This document shows positions 38,583 to 46,214 of a stretch of 64,000 nucleotides of DNA, piece after piece. Within the stretch, counting starts at the first letter, position 1; every line of letters starts with the position of its first letter. A program made the translations under genes and the position numbers. The notes beneath the pieces were generated by a model, which saw only the letters and a list, made by a program, of their open reading frames with translations, was not told where the DNA came from and did no database searches. This stretch comes from CAYSPG01 sp964432885 (GTDB taxonomy: Bacteria; Bacteroidota; Bacteroidia; AKYH767-A; OLB10): positions 29,664-93,663 of the forward strand of contig CAYSPG010000012.1 in assembly GCA_964432885.1 (NCBI GenBank). The letters are read 5' to 3'.

Positions 38583-39486
38583 TGTTTTTTTGTGCTTGTT
38601 CAAAAGCTGCCTGCTGCATTTGCTGTATCAGTTCAAGCTTTCGTTTATTAATAATAAGGGCTTTAATGTTTTCTCTTTCAAAATCAAGTGGCGACATGGT
38701 TTCTTTAATCTGAAAGTCGGCAATGTTAACAAAATAAACATTTGCCGAATCGGTAATTTCTATAAAGCGGTTGTTCTGTAAAAAGGCTTCTTTATCATAC
38801 GTTTTTATAGGAACTTTTTTAAGTAAATCGTCAAACAGCATCCAGTTGCTGTGATCAAGCAGGTAATCAATGCAGTACTGGTGGCAATATTCCTCAAGCT
38901 GCCGCTTGTCTTTATCAGCATTTGACCGCATCCATTTTTTTGCCTTTTCAATTTTAGGCGCTTTATTATTTACTTTTAAAAATGTTGCTTTAATGATGTT
39001 GTCTTTCAGTAAAAAATTTTTTTGATGTTCGGTATAGTATTTTCCTATTTCGTTTTCGGTAACTGTGGTATCAAGCCGCTGCCGCACCAACTCTTTTTCA
39101 TAAATAAATGTGATTAACGAATTGCGGTACTCCTTTAATTGCTGCTCAACATTTTTCTGCTCTTCAACCAGGTTTACTTCAGCTTTATGCAAAACCACAT
39201 TTTGCTTTATCCAGTCTTCAATAAAGTTTTTTACTATCATCATGCTATCCTGTTTAGACGCATTTTTTGGAACCAAACTTGCAAGTTCGTGTTTGTATAA
39301 GTACTTATCGTAAGCGCGGGCTACGGCATTTTGCTTTTCGGTGTCAGATGAAGGAAAATATTTGCACGATGCCATTACCATAAATAACACATGGATATAA
39401 AAAAGTTTTGCGTTTAGTGTTTTAAGTTTAGGTTGGGCTAACACTAAACTTAAAACACTAAACGCAGAACTCAATAACTGCAACAC
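38557..39486 (-). CDS. Putative lipoprotein of the PPIase gene group
   Basis: A protein of about 300 residues without a clear parvulin core, though its layout (helical N-terminal region with KNFIEDWIKQNVVLHKAE, and later KDNIIKATFLKVNNKAPK) resembles the SurA/PpiC chaperone frame. A lipobox-like VMASC near residue 40 suggests a lipoprotein. The start is doubtful: the frame opens at a GTG at 39486, and the only later choices are a GTG at 39390 or ATGs that leave too short a signal. A perfect 23-bp inverted repeat lies in the disputed front part, so the true start may be after it. It sits between two PpiC-type genes with overlaps or tiny gaps, so it is part of the same operon. Confidence 0.7.
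   Translation of the reverse strand: MLQLLSSAFSVLSLVLAQPKLKTLNAKLFYIHVLFMVMASCKYFPSSDTEKQNAVARAYDKYLYKHELASLVPKNASKQDSMMIVKNFIEDWIKQNVVLHKAEVNLVEEQKNVEQQLKEYRNSLITFIYEKELVRQRLDTTVTENEIGKYYTEHQKNFLLKDNIIKATFLKVNNKAPKIEKAKKWMRSNADKDKRQLEEYCHQYCIDYLLDHSNWMLFDDLLKKVPIKTYDKEAFLQNNRFIEITDSANVYFVNIADFQIKETMSPLDFERENIKALIINKRKLELIQQMQQAAFEQAQKNNDFEVYSK
39409..39466. repeat. Perfect 23-bp inverted repeat
   Basis: Arms at 39409-39431 and 39444-39466, core TGCGTTTAGTGTTTTAAG and its exact complement, 12-base loop. It lies at the junction between two PPIase-group genes. Confidence 0.85.
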
Positions 39487-39489
39487 GAA

Positions 39490-41439
39490 TTATTTATAAA
39501 CTGTTTTTAAAACGGCTTCGTCAACACTTACCGGATACTTTTTGCGCAACTCATCAATCCATGATTTTTCAAGATATGTTTGATAGTCGGCTGTAATTAA
39601 TCCCTTGGCTTCGTCAAGCGATTTGGGTGCCGGAGCCAGTTTGGTGCGAACGTTTATAAAAATGGTTTGATTGTTTTTGTTCATATCGGCAGTTATGCCG
39701 GGTGTCCATTCAATGCCATCAATGATATCGTTATCGCCTTTGCTAAACAGCGCTGTTTTTATGTTTACATTTAATGATGAATCTTTATTTATCTCAGCGG
39801 CTATGTCAGCATCTTTATTTCCTTTTTTAACCATTTTGCGCACCTTGGTTGCTATGCCTGTATTGGCACACGAATAGATGGTGGCATCCAAACGATCGCC
39901 CCACATATAGTTGCCTTTATTCTTATCATAAAACGCTGCCAATCCTGCCGAGTCTTTTACGGCTTTGCTCCACACCATTTTATCGGTAAGATCAAACAGC
40001 AAAATACCATCACGGTACTCCTGCATTAATGATTTAAACTCGGGGTACTTTTTATCCAGCATTGATTCTTCAAGGGCAATACACGATTCTTCTACAAACT
40101 GATTGTACTGTGTATATGCAACCGCTTGCGAGTTTGAGTTATTGTGTTTTACCTGGTGTTTCATCAAAAAGGTAGCAAAATCTTTTTGCGTATATGTTTT
40201 TGAGCCAAGTGTAAACAGCGGTTTGGTCATGCCCATAGCGCTGCTGTCATTATAGGTTCCGTTTACAAGCGAACTGTCAAGCGATTTGATAAAAGCGTCT
40301 TTGTTCAGGGGTGTTTCTTTAAACCCGTTTTCTTTTTTTATTCGGTTTACCAATGATGTTTTTCCTATTTCGGAACGGCTGTCGCGGGTAATAGCTGCTT
40401 TAAGTTCGGCTTTCTTTTCTTCAAAAGAGGGCAATGCACGTTTTTCCAATCGCTTAATGATGTGCCATCCATAAGCCGACTTAATGGGTTCAGAAATATC
40501 GCCATCATTTTTTAATGCAAATGCGGCCTTTTCAAATTCGGGAACCATGCGGCCTGTTCCAAACCAGGGCAATGCTCCGCCTGTTTTTGCCGAGCCTTTA
40601 TCTTCTGTATATTGTGCTACCAGGTCGTCCCACTTTTCGCCTGCTTTAACTTTAGCATATATATCGTCAATTCTTCGTTTTGCTTCCAACTCAACTGAGT
40701 CGGCATCGTTGGCTGTTGATTTTATCATGATATGTGCGGCATGAATTTCGCCAACTGCAGGGCGCACATCTTCAACGCGTATTATATGATAACCAAAGCG
40801 TGTGCGCACAGGCATCGAAATTTGTCCGGGCTTGGTATTAAAGGCAACCGTTTCAAACGGATAAACCATTTGCATGCCGGTAAAGTAGCCCAAATCGCCA
40901 CTGTTTTCTTTTGCCGAGGGGTCATCGCTACTGTCTTTTGCCATCTTGTAAAAATCGGCACCTTTTACAAGTTTCTCGCGAATGCGAATGGCTTTGTTAT
41001 AAGCAGCAAGCGTATCTTTGGGCAATGCGTCCTGCGCTACTTTTATAAGTACATGGGTGGCTCTAACATCTTTCTGTAAGCGGTCATACGCTTCTTTAAC
41101 TAAGTTTTCGTTTACATCCTTATCGGTAAGGTATGGCTGTGCCAACTGTTTGCGGTAGCCGGTAAGTTCGGTAACAAATGCTTCGGAAGTATCCATCTTT
41201 AAGGCTTCGGCCTCTTTTACCTTTAGCTTATAGTTTATGTAAAGTTCAAGATACTCGCGTACCGACTTTTGGTCGTTGCTGTTTTCTTTGTTATTGTTTT
41301 TGTAAAATACCCGTTCAAATTCAGTTTTCGAAATTTTATCACCGGCAACCGTAAGCAGGGTTTGCTCCTGGGCGTTTACGGTAACGGCAAAAGCTGTGGC
41401 TAACAGGCAGGCGTTTAGTTTTTTGTAAAACATGTTCAT
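39490..41439 (-). CDS. Periplasmic peptidyl-prolyl isomerase with two PpiC domains
   Basis: A periplasmic foldase of 649 residues. The signal peptide ends FAVTVNAQ after MNMFYKKLNACLL; the ATG at 41439 is used although the frame is open 61 codons further. A helical N-terminal chaperone part (REYLELYINYKLKVKEAEAL) precedes two tandem parvulin domains: VRATHVLIKV...GYFTGMQMVYPFETVAFNT with FGYHIIRV, then IHAAHIMIK...ALPWFGTGRMVPEFEKAAF with YGWHIIKRL. The C-terminal ~250 residues have no domain I recognise. It heads the group PPIase, lipoprotein, PPIase, MoxR. Confidence 0.9.
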   Translation of the reverse strand: MNMFYKKLNACLLATAFAVTVNAQEQTLLTVAGDKISKTEFERVFYKNNNKENSNDQKSVREYLELYINYKLKVKEAEALKMDTSEAFVTELTGYRKQLAQPYLTDKDVNENLVKEAYDRLQKDVRATHVLIKVAQDALPKDTLAAYNKAIRIREKLVKGADFYKMAKDSSDDPSAKENSGDLGYFTGMQMVYPFETVAFNTKPGQISMPVRTRFGYHIIRVEDVRPAVGEIHAAHIMIKSTANDADSVELEAKRRIDDIYAKVKAGEKWDDLVAQYTEDKGSAKTGGALPWFGTGRMVPEFEKAAFALKNDGDISEPIKSAYGWHIIKRLEKRALPSFEEKKAELKAAITRDSRSEIGKTSLVNRIKKENGFKETPLNKDAFIKSLDSSLVNGTYNDSSAMGMTKPLFTLGSKTYTQKDFATFLMKHQVKHNNSNSQAVAYTQYNQFVEESCIALEESMLDKKYPEFKSLMQEYRDGILLFDLTDKMVWSKAVKDSAGLAAFYDKNKGNYMWGDRLDATIYSCANTGIATKVRKMVKKGNKDADIAAEINKDSSLNVNIKTALFSKGDNDIIDGIEWTPGITADMNKNNQTIFINVRTKLAPAPKSLDEAKGLITADYQTYLEKSWIDELRKKYPVSVDEAVLKTVYK

Positions 41440-41668
41440 AATTAGTGTATGATTTTTTTTAGGGATGGCAAATGTATGGAAAAGTTTGTGGTTTAAGCTT
41501 GGCATTTTTTTGTGGATTATACCATTGAAATGGCCCGGATGCCTAAGCATCTTTTGCAATTGGCCGGGCGAATGTAAAAAGCCCTGTGTGAATGAGAAAT
41601 GAAAAGGAAACAAACCCTGCAAGCCTTAAAAAAAATGTTTTTTTGCTTGAATAATGAGTATAAGGACT

Positions 41669-41898
41669 GACAGAATTTTTTTTAAAGGACAAAATGCGTT
41701 GTTTTTGTGACAGAATCATTTGTTTTTGTGATAGAGCGAGATGTTTTATTATAGAATAATGTTATACCACCATTCCATGATTTCGCTTTATGGCAGAATT
41801 ATTTGCTGCCACCATAAAAACACATGCTTTTGCCACAGCAAGATGTGCTGCCGATATTTCATGATTTTACATTAAGACAGAGTCATGTGCTGCTGTTG
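41669..41898. repeat. Degenerate 21-bp-period array (array A)
   Basis: In the 550-base gap between the PPIase and lolD genes, about eleven diverged units of mostly 21 bases follow each other (plus-strand core GACAGAATCATTTG-TTTTGT). On the minus strand the best units translate as heptads (ILSQKQM, ILSQKQR), broken elsewhere by stops. It reads as a decayed coiled-coil coding repeat. The rest of the gap (41440-41668) shows nothing else. Confidence 0.6.
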
Positions 41899-41977
41899 TC
41901 AAAATAAATCCATCTAATATTAAAAAATAGCTACTCAAGCTAATGTCGCCACTGCCAACCTGATATATTGACTTTAC

Positions 41978-41985
41978 TACCTTAG
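41978..41985 (+). promoter_or_regulatory. Putative -7 box of lolD
   Basis: TACCTTAG, close to TAnnTTTG, ending five bases before the GTG start at 41990. If used, the message would be essentially leaderless. Confidence 0.3.
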
Positions 41986-41989
41986 CCGC

Positions 41990-42643
41990 GTGAGCATTAT
42001 ACTTAAAGGCATTTATAAAAACTACGGCACCCTGCAGGTGTTAAAAGGAATAGATTTGGAAATAAGTCCATCAGAGGTGGTTGCGATAGTGGGGCCATCG
42101 GGGGCGGGTAAGTCAACGCTGCTGCATATTTTAGGAACTATTGACGAACCCGACCAAGGCCACATTACCATTAACAACACCGATGTGCAAAAGCTATCAG
42201 CAAAAAAACTTGCGGCATTTCGTAATCAAAATATTGGTTTTGTTTTTCAGTTTCATCATTTGCTTGCTGAATTTACGGCATTAGAAAACACCATGATTCC
42301 GGCATTTATAGCCGGCAAGCCAAAAAAAGAAACCATAGAAAAGGCAAAAGAGTTGCTTACTTACTTAAAACTTGAACATCGCCTGCATCATAAACCGGCC
42401 GAGCTATCGGGTGGCGAGCAGCAGCGGGTGGCTGTGGCGCGTGCGCTGATAAACAATCCGCCTTTTATCTTGGCCGATGAACCATCGGGCAACCTTGACA
42501 GCGGCAATGCAACCGATTTACACCATCTATTTTTTGAACTACGCAACAGGTTTAAACATACCTTTGTAATAGTAACACATAACCCTGAACTGGCTCAAAT
42601 GGCCGACAGAAAAATTACCATGCGCGATGGCAGGCTGGTGTAG
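41990..42643 (+). CDS. lolD: LolD-type ABC transporter ATPase
   Basis: A 217-residue ATPase of the MacB/LolD group, which powers release of lipoproteins from the inner membrane. Walker A GPSGAGKST, Q-loop NIGFVFQFHHLLAEFTALEN (the FQFHHLL segment is typical of LolD), signature LSGGEQQR, Walker B FILADEPSGNLDSG, H-loop VTHN. The start is a GTG. The LolCE-type permease is not adjacent, which is usual in Bacteroidota where the genes are scattered. Function by homology; a MacB-like efflux role is the alternative. Confidence 0.88.
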   Translation: MSIILKGIYKNYGTLQVLKGIDLEISPSEVVAIVGPSGAGKSTLLHILGTIDEPDQGHITINNTDVQKLSAKKLAAFRNQNIGFVFQFHHLLAEFTALENTMIPAFIAGKPKKETIEKAKELLTYLKLEHRLHHKPAELSGGEQQRVAVARALINNPPFILADEPSGNLDSGNATDLHHLFFELRNRFKHTFVIVTHNPELAQMADRKITMRDGRLV

Positions 42644-42662
42644 GTTTTAAAGGCTGGCGCTT

Positions 42663-43790
42663 TTATTTTTTAAAGTATGTGGCATTTACTTCATCCCATG
42701 TGGGAAAATCATTATGATGCCACATGTTTATTACCGTACCTTTTTTAAGAAGCAGCAAACCCGGGTTTGAGCGCACAATGGTTTTTAAGGCAGTGCCATC
42801 GCAAAAATAATAGTCAAACATGTTTTGATTCTCATGACGGAACAAATCGGTTTCATTTGGTGCTGTAGAGGTAATACCAAAAAACTGAATTTTGTTTTTA
42901 TCACATTGCGCTACAAGCTCGTTAATTTTTTTCTGCACACCACTGTTTGTTTTCTTTAAATCATAGGCCACCAGCATAAAGGAGTAGTTGGGGTTGGTTA
43001 AAAAATCTTCGGTATAGTCCGAGCCCGCTGCATCTACAATGGCAAAGTCATGTATTTTGGGTTTATCGCCTTCACGTACAATTTTATCAATACGGTCAAC
43101 GTATTCGTAATCGTCTAAATTTTCGGGCAGGCCATCTACAGTAAACTCTTTTATGGTGCCATCTTTTTTGTCTTTGTATTTAAACATAATCACGACACTA
43201 TCGGTAACAGCACCGGGGGGCAACGTCATACCCTGCTGTATGTTGTTGCCAATGGCATAGGGTCTAAAGTCAATGTACGGTAAGTGAGCATACGTTTTAT
43301 AGGTAAACAGCACCGATGCCACCACCGATGCGTAAACAGTTATGCGCGCAAATTTTAGCGAGATTAGTGGTTGAATTTTATTGCGCCACATAAATATGGG
43401 TAATATCAAAACAAGCAATGCAATATCTTTGCCAAACGACTCCCATGGTTTCAGGTGCAATGCATCGCCAAAGCATCCGCAGTCTTTTACCACATCAAAG
43501 TAAGCCGAGTAAAAAGTAAGAAATGTAAAAAACACAATCATAAGCAGCAGAAGCCAGGTAACCATGTTCATCCTCCACCCCACCAATGTGGCAAAGCCCA
43601 GCACAATTTCCAGCACACAAATAAATTGTGCCAACGCCACCGATACGGCACTCATAAACGGAATGCCAAACACCATAAAGTATTCATCCAGTTTATAACT
43701 AAACCCAAGTGTATCGTTGGCTTTTATAAAGCCCGATATGATAAATAAAACACCTACTAAGATGCGGCAAAGAATTACAATGTATTTCAT
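42663..43790 (-). CDS. BT_3928-family membrane protein (DoxX-like plus thioredoxin-like)
   Basis: A 375-residue protein. The first ~150 residues form four or five helices of the DoxX/MauE type (RILVGVLFIISGFIKANDTLGFSYKLDEYF) with a conserved KDCGCFGD loop. The second half is soluble, beginning after another helix near residue 160, and has a thioredoxin-like trace (AIVDAAGSDYTEDFL, SFMLVAYDLKKT, NPGLLLLKKGTVI) without a CXXC pair. It is the BT_3928 family of Bacteroidota, uncharacterised. It follows the DUF1599 gene with a 12-base gap, a fixed neighbour pair in the phylum, both divergent from folP. Confidence 0.85.
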   Translation of the reverse strand: MKYIVILCRILVGVLFIISGFIKANDTLGFSYKLDEYFMVFGIPFMSAVSVALAQFICVLEIVLGFATLVGWRMNMVTWLLLLMIVFFTFLTFYSAYFDVVKDCGCFGDALHLKPWESFGKDIALLVLILPIFMWRNKIQPLISLKFARITVYASVVASVLFTYKTYAHLPYIDFRPYAIGNNIQQGMTLPPGAVTDSVVIMFKYKDKKDGTIKEFTVDGLPENLDDYEYVDRIDKIVREGDKPKIHDFAIVDAAGSDYTEDFLTNPNYSFMLVAYDLKKTNSGVQKKINELVAQCDKNKIQFFGITSTAPNETDLFRHENQNMFDYYFCDGTALKTIVRSNPGLLLLKKGTVINMWHHNDFPTWDEVNATYFKK

Positions 43791-43802
43791 TATGATAATT
43801 AT

Positions 43803-44345
43803 TTACGATTTCTCATCTATTCGTATTAAAGCAAACATGGCATAGTTAATCATGTCGTAATAGTTTGCTTCGAGCCCTTCAGAAATGATGGTTTGTCCTT
43901 TGTTATCTTCAATTTGTTTGATGCGTAAAATTTTCATCATAATTAAATCGGTAATGGAACTTACACGCATCTGCCTCCACGCCTCGTCATAATCATGATT
44001 TTTATTTTCCATCAGTTTTTTTGCAATAACAATGTGTTTGTCAAAATGTTTTTTGCCTTCGTCAAGCGATAAATGCAAATTGCCCTGCAAGCTAAGCTCA
44101 AGTTGCGTAAGCGCAATTACTGCATAATTTATAATGCCGATAAACTCATCGCGTACACCGTCTTCTACCATCTGTGTGCCTTTTTCTTCAATGCTGCGTA
44201 TGCGTTGTGTTTTTATAAAAATTTGGTCGGTAATTGAACTGGGCCTTAACACCCGCCACGCACTGCCATAATCTTTCATCTTATTGATAAAAATATCTTT
44301 GCAGGCAGTAACTGCCGTATCGTATTGCTTTGCTGTTTGGGTCAT
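43803..44345 (-). CDS. DUF1599 protein with duplicated domain
   Basis: A 180-residue soluble protein made of two similar halves. Half one has KMKDYGSAWRVLRPSSITDQIFIKTQRIRSIEE and half two NKNHDYDEAWRQMRVSSITDLIMMKILRIKQIED, each then ending in a helix with (I/M)INYAVIALTQLE or MINYAMFALIRID. The DYxxAW and the acidic residues resemble nucleotide pyrophosphohydrolase (MazG/dUTPase-like) helices, but that link is my inference. DUF1599 has no assigned function. Placed next to folP and the BT_3928 gene. Confidence 0.88.
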   Translation of the reverse strand: MTQTAKQYDTAVTACKDIFINKMKDYGSAWRVLRPSSITDQIFIKTQRIRSIEEKGTQMVEDGVRDEFIGIINYAVIALTQLELSLQGNLHLSLDEGKKHFDKHIVIAKKLMENKNHDYDEAWRQMRVSSITDLIMMKILRIKQIEDNKGQTIISEGLEANYYDMINYAMFALIRIDEKS

Positions 44346-44447
44346 TGAAGAAGGTTCAAGGTTTGAGGTTTAAAGTTTGTGTAACTCAATAGCATCACAT
44401 TATCAAATTATCATATCATCACATTATCAAATCACCACATCATCACT
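44346..44447. repeat. Low-complexity words in the DUF1599-folP divergent gap
   Basis: A GTTTGAGGTTTAAAGTTTG word of the same kind as at 27.2 kb is followed by tandem-like CACATTATCAAAT / CATATCATCAC words. This gap holds the promoters of both divergent genes; no clear -7 box could be chosen. Confidence 0.5.
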
Positions 44448-44450
44448 CCA

Positions 44451-45263
44451 ATGCAATTAAACTGCCGAGGCACATTACTTGATTTATCATTACCCAAAGT
44501 AATGGGCATTTTAAATATTACACCCGATAGTTTTTTTGACGGTGGCAAATATATTGATGAGGAATCAATTTTACGGCAGGTGCAATTAATGTTAAATGAA
44601 GGAGCCGGTATTATTGATATTGGCGCAGCATCTTCAAGGCCGGGCGCTGCAGAAGTTACTGCTGAGCAAGAGTTAGAAAGATTGATGCCGGCTTTGCAGG
44701 CTATTGTAAAAAATTTTCCTCATGCAATTATTTCGGTTGATACATATAGGGCAAGTGTGGCCGAAAAAGTTTTACAAGCAGGGGCTCACATTATTAATGA
44801 CATTACATCAGGCAGCGATAAAAAAATGCTTGATGTGGTATCAGCATACAAAGCGCCTTATGTATTAATGCACATGCAGGGCACACCACAAACCATGCAG
44901 CAAAATCCTGCCTATGTAAATGTTGTTAAAGAAGTTCTTGCCTTTTTTGTTTCTAAAATTGAAACTACAAAACAAGCAGGAATTACCGATGTGATTTTAG
45001 ATGTTGGTTTTGGATTTGGAAAAACTGTTGAGCATAACTTTGAATTGCTAAAACATCTTGATGTATTTAAAATTACCGGCATGCCTATGCTTGCAGGCTT
45101 ATCGCGCAAAAGCATGATTTGCAAAACGCTTAACATAAAACCTGCCGATGCGCTTAACGGAACCACAGCGCTTAACATGGTTGCATTAATGCATGGCGCT
45201 AAAATTTTGCGTGTACACGATGTAAAGGCGGCCGTGGAATGTTGCAGGCTGCATAATTTCTAA
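44451..45263 (+). CDS. folP: Dihydropteroate synthase
   Basis: FolP, 270 residues, joins p-aminobenzoate to dihydropterin pyrophosphate in folate synthesis (the sulfonamide target). The first signature is VMGILNITPDSFFDGGKY, the second GAGIIDIGAASSRPGA. Later come ISVDTYRASVAEKVLQAGAHIINDI, VLMHMQGTP, DVGFGFGKTVEHN and MLAGLSRKSMI, covering the pterin, phosphate and pABA sites. The C-terminus has RVHDVKAAVE. Length normal. A strong terminator follows. Confidence 0.97.
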   Translation: MQLNCRGTLLDLSLPKVMGILNITPDSFFDGGKYIDEESILRQVQLMLNEGAGIIDIGAASSRPGAAEVTAEQELERLMPALQAIVKNFPHAIISVDTYRASVAEKVLQAGAHIINDITSGSDKKMLDVVSAYKAPYVLMHMQGTPQTMQQNPAYVNVVKEVLAFFVSKIETTKQAGITDVILDVGFGFGKTVEHNFELLKHLDVFKITGMPMLAGLSRKSMICKTLNIKPADALNGTTALNMVALMHGAKILRVHDVKAAVECCRLHNF

Positions 45264-45297
45264 TCCTAAAAACATTTTTATTCATTTTTATTAAGCC

Positions 45298-45320
45298 GGC
45301 AGCAGTACTGCCTTTTTTTT
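45298..45320 (+). terminator. Rho-independent terminator of folP
   Basis: Stem GGCAG / CTGCC with a 5-base loop, directly followed by eight T (45313-45320), 35 bases after the folP stop. Confidence 0.8.
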
Positions 45321-45454
45321 ATTTCAACTACTTCGATAACATGTGTTAACCAAATCAATATTCCCCGCCCAAAAAAACATAAGTAAAAATATTACAGACT
45401 AATAGTTTAAAATTTTTATCCCCTCAGCAAAATCGTTTGCTAAACACATCTCAC

Positions 45455-45462
45455 TATCTTTG
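45455..45462 (+). promoter_or_regulatory. -7 promoter box of the PhnA-like gene
   Basis: TATCTTTG, a perfect TAnnTTTG match, 20 bases before the ATG; a TTTG element lies 15 bases upstream. Confidence 0.55.
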
Positions 45463-45482
45463 CCATCTCATTTCTAAATTAA

Positions 45483-45833
45483 ATGGCCGAATTTCCTCCC
45501 TGTCCCAATTGCAAAGAAGATTATACCTACCTCAATAATGGAATGCTCGTTTGCCCAATGTGTTTTCACGAATGGAATTCTGATACAACATCCGAACCTG
45601 AAAAGGAAGAAATAACTGAGGCACCTGTTAAAGATGCTAACGGAAACATTCTCACCAATGGCGACACCGTAATAATTATAAAAGATCTTCCTGTAAAAGG
45701 AGCTTCAAAAGCTGTAAAGGCGGGCACAAAGGTTAAAAATATTCGCCTTACCGATGGCGATCATAATATTGACTGCAAAATTGATGGCTTTGGAGCCATG
45801 GCTTTAAAATCAGAATTTGTGCGGAAGGCATAG
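45483..45833 (+). CDS. PhnA/YjdM-family zinc-ribbon protein
   Basis: A 116-residue protein. The N-terminal zinc ribbon has two cysteine pairs, CPNCKEDYTY and VCPMCFHEW. After an acidic linker, the C-terminal SH3-like PhnA domain runs from DANGNILTNGDTVIIIKDL to the end (IDCKIDGFGAMALKSEFVRK). Despite the name 'alkylphosphonate utilisation protein', the family has no proven phosphonate role. No phosphonate genes are near. It stands alone between the folP terminator and a non-coding stretch. Confidence 0.92.
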   Translation: MAEFPPCPNCKEDYTYLNNGMLVCPMCFHEWNSDTTSEPEKEEITEAPVKDANGNILTNGDTVIIIKDLPVKGASKAVKAGTKVKNIRLTDGDHNIDCKIDGFGAMALKSEFVRKA

Positions 45834-45918
45834 TAATTTGTTCAGCCCTTAAGTATGCCGACCTCCATAAACAGGTAGCAAATTCGCTATACGTTAGCGT
45901 ATTACACTTGTAAAATAA

Positions 45919-46170
45919 TTAATACCTGAATATTATGAGGTTGAGTTTGAATTGCCCGGGTTTGAAAAAGTTGCGAAACAAAATAAAGACATGAGCCCTG
46001 GTGACAAAGAAAAATTGATTAATGAAATTGTTCCGGTGAGTTAATTGAAAATTGTTTTGAAAAGAGAAATGTCTGTAAAAAAATTACAGGAATTTTTATT
46101 TCTCAGAAACCCAGAATAAATGTGGCCTGATGGGAATGCAGAAGATAAGTATGCCTCGGTTTTTGTTTGA
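45919..46170 (+). pseudogene. Decayed coding remnants
   Basis: Within the 380-base gap after the PhnA-like gene, 45919-46044 is open and protein-like (VEFELPGFEKVAKQNKDMSP and on to a stop) but has no proper start codon; an in-frame TAA precedes it. A second fragment, 46120-46170, reads MWPDGNAEDKYASVFV in another frame. Neither matches a family I know. They look like leftovers of one or two small genes. Confidence 0.4.
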
Positions 46171-46214
46171 GTAATTGGAAAGGAACCTATTTTATATAAC
46201 CGTACAACTAAGAG

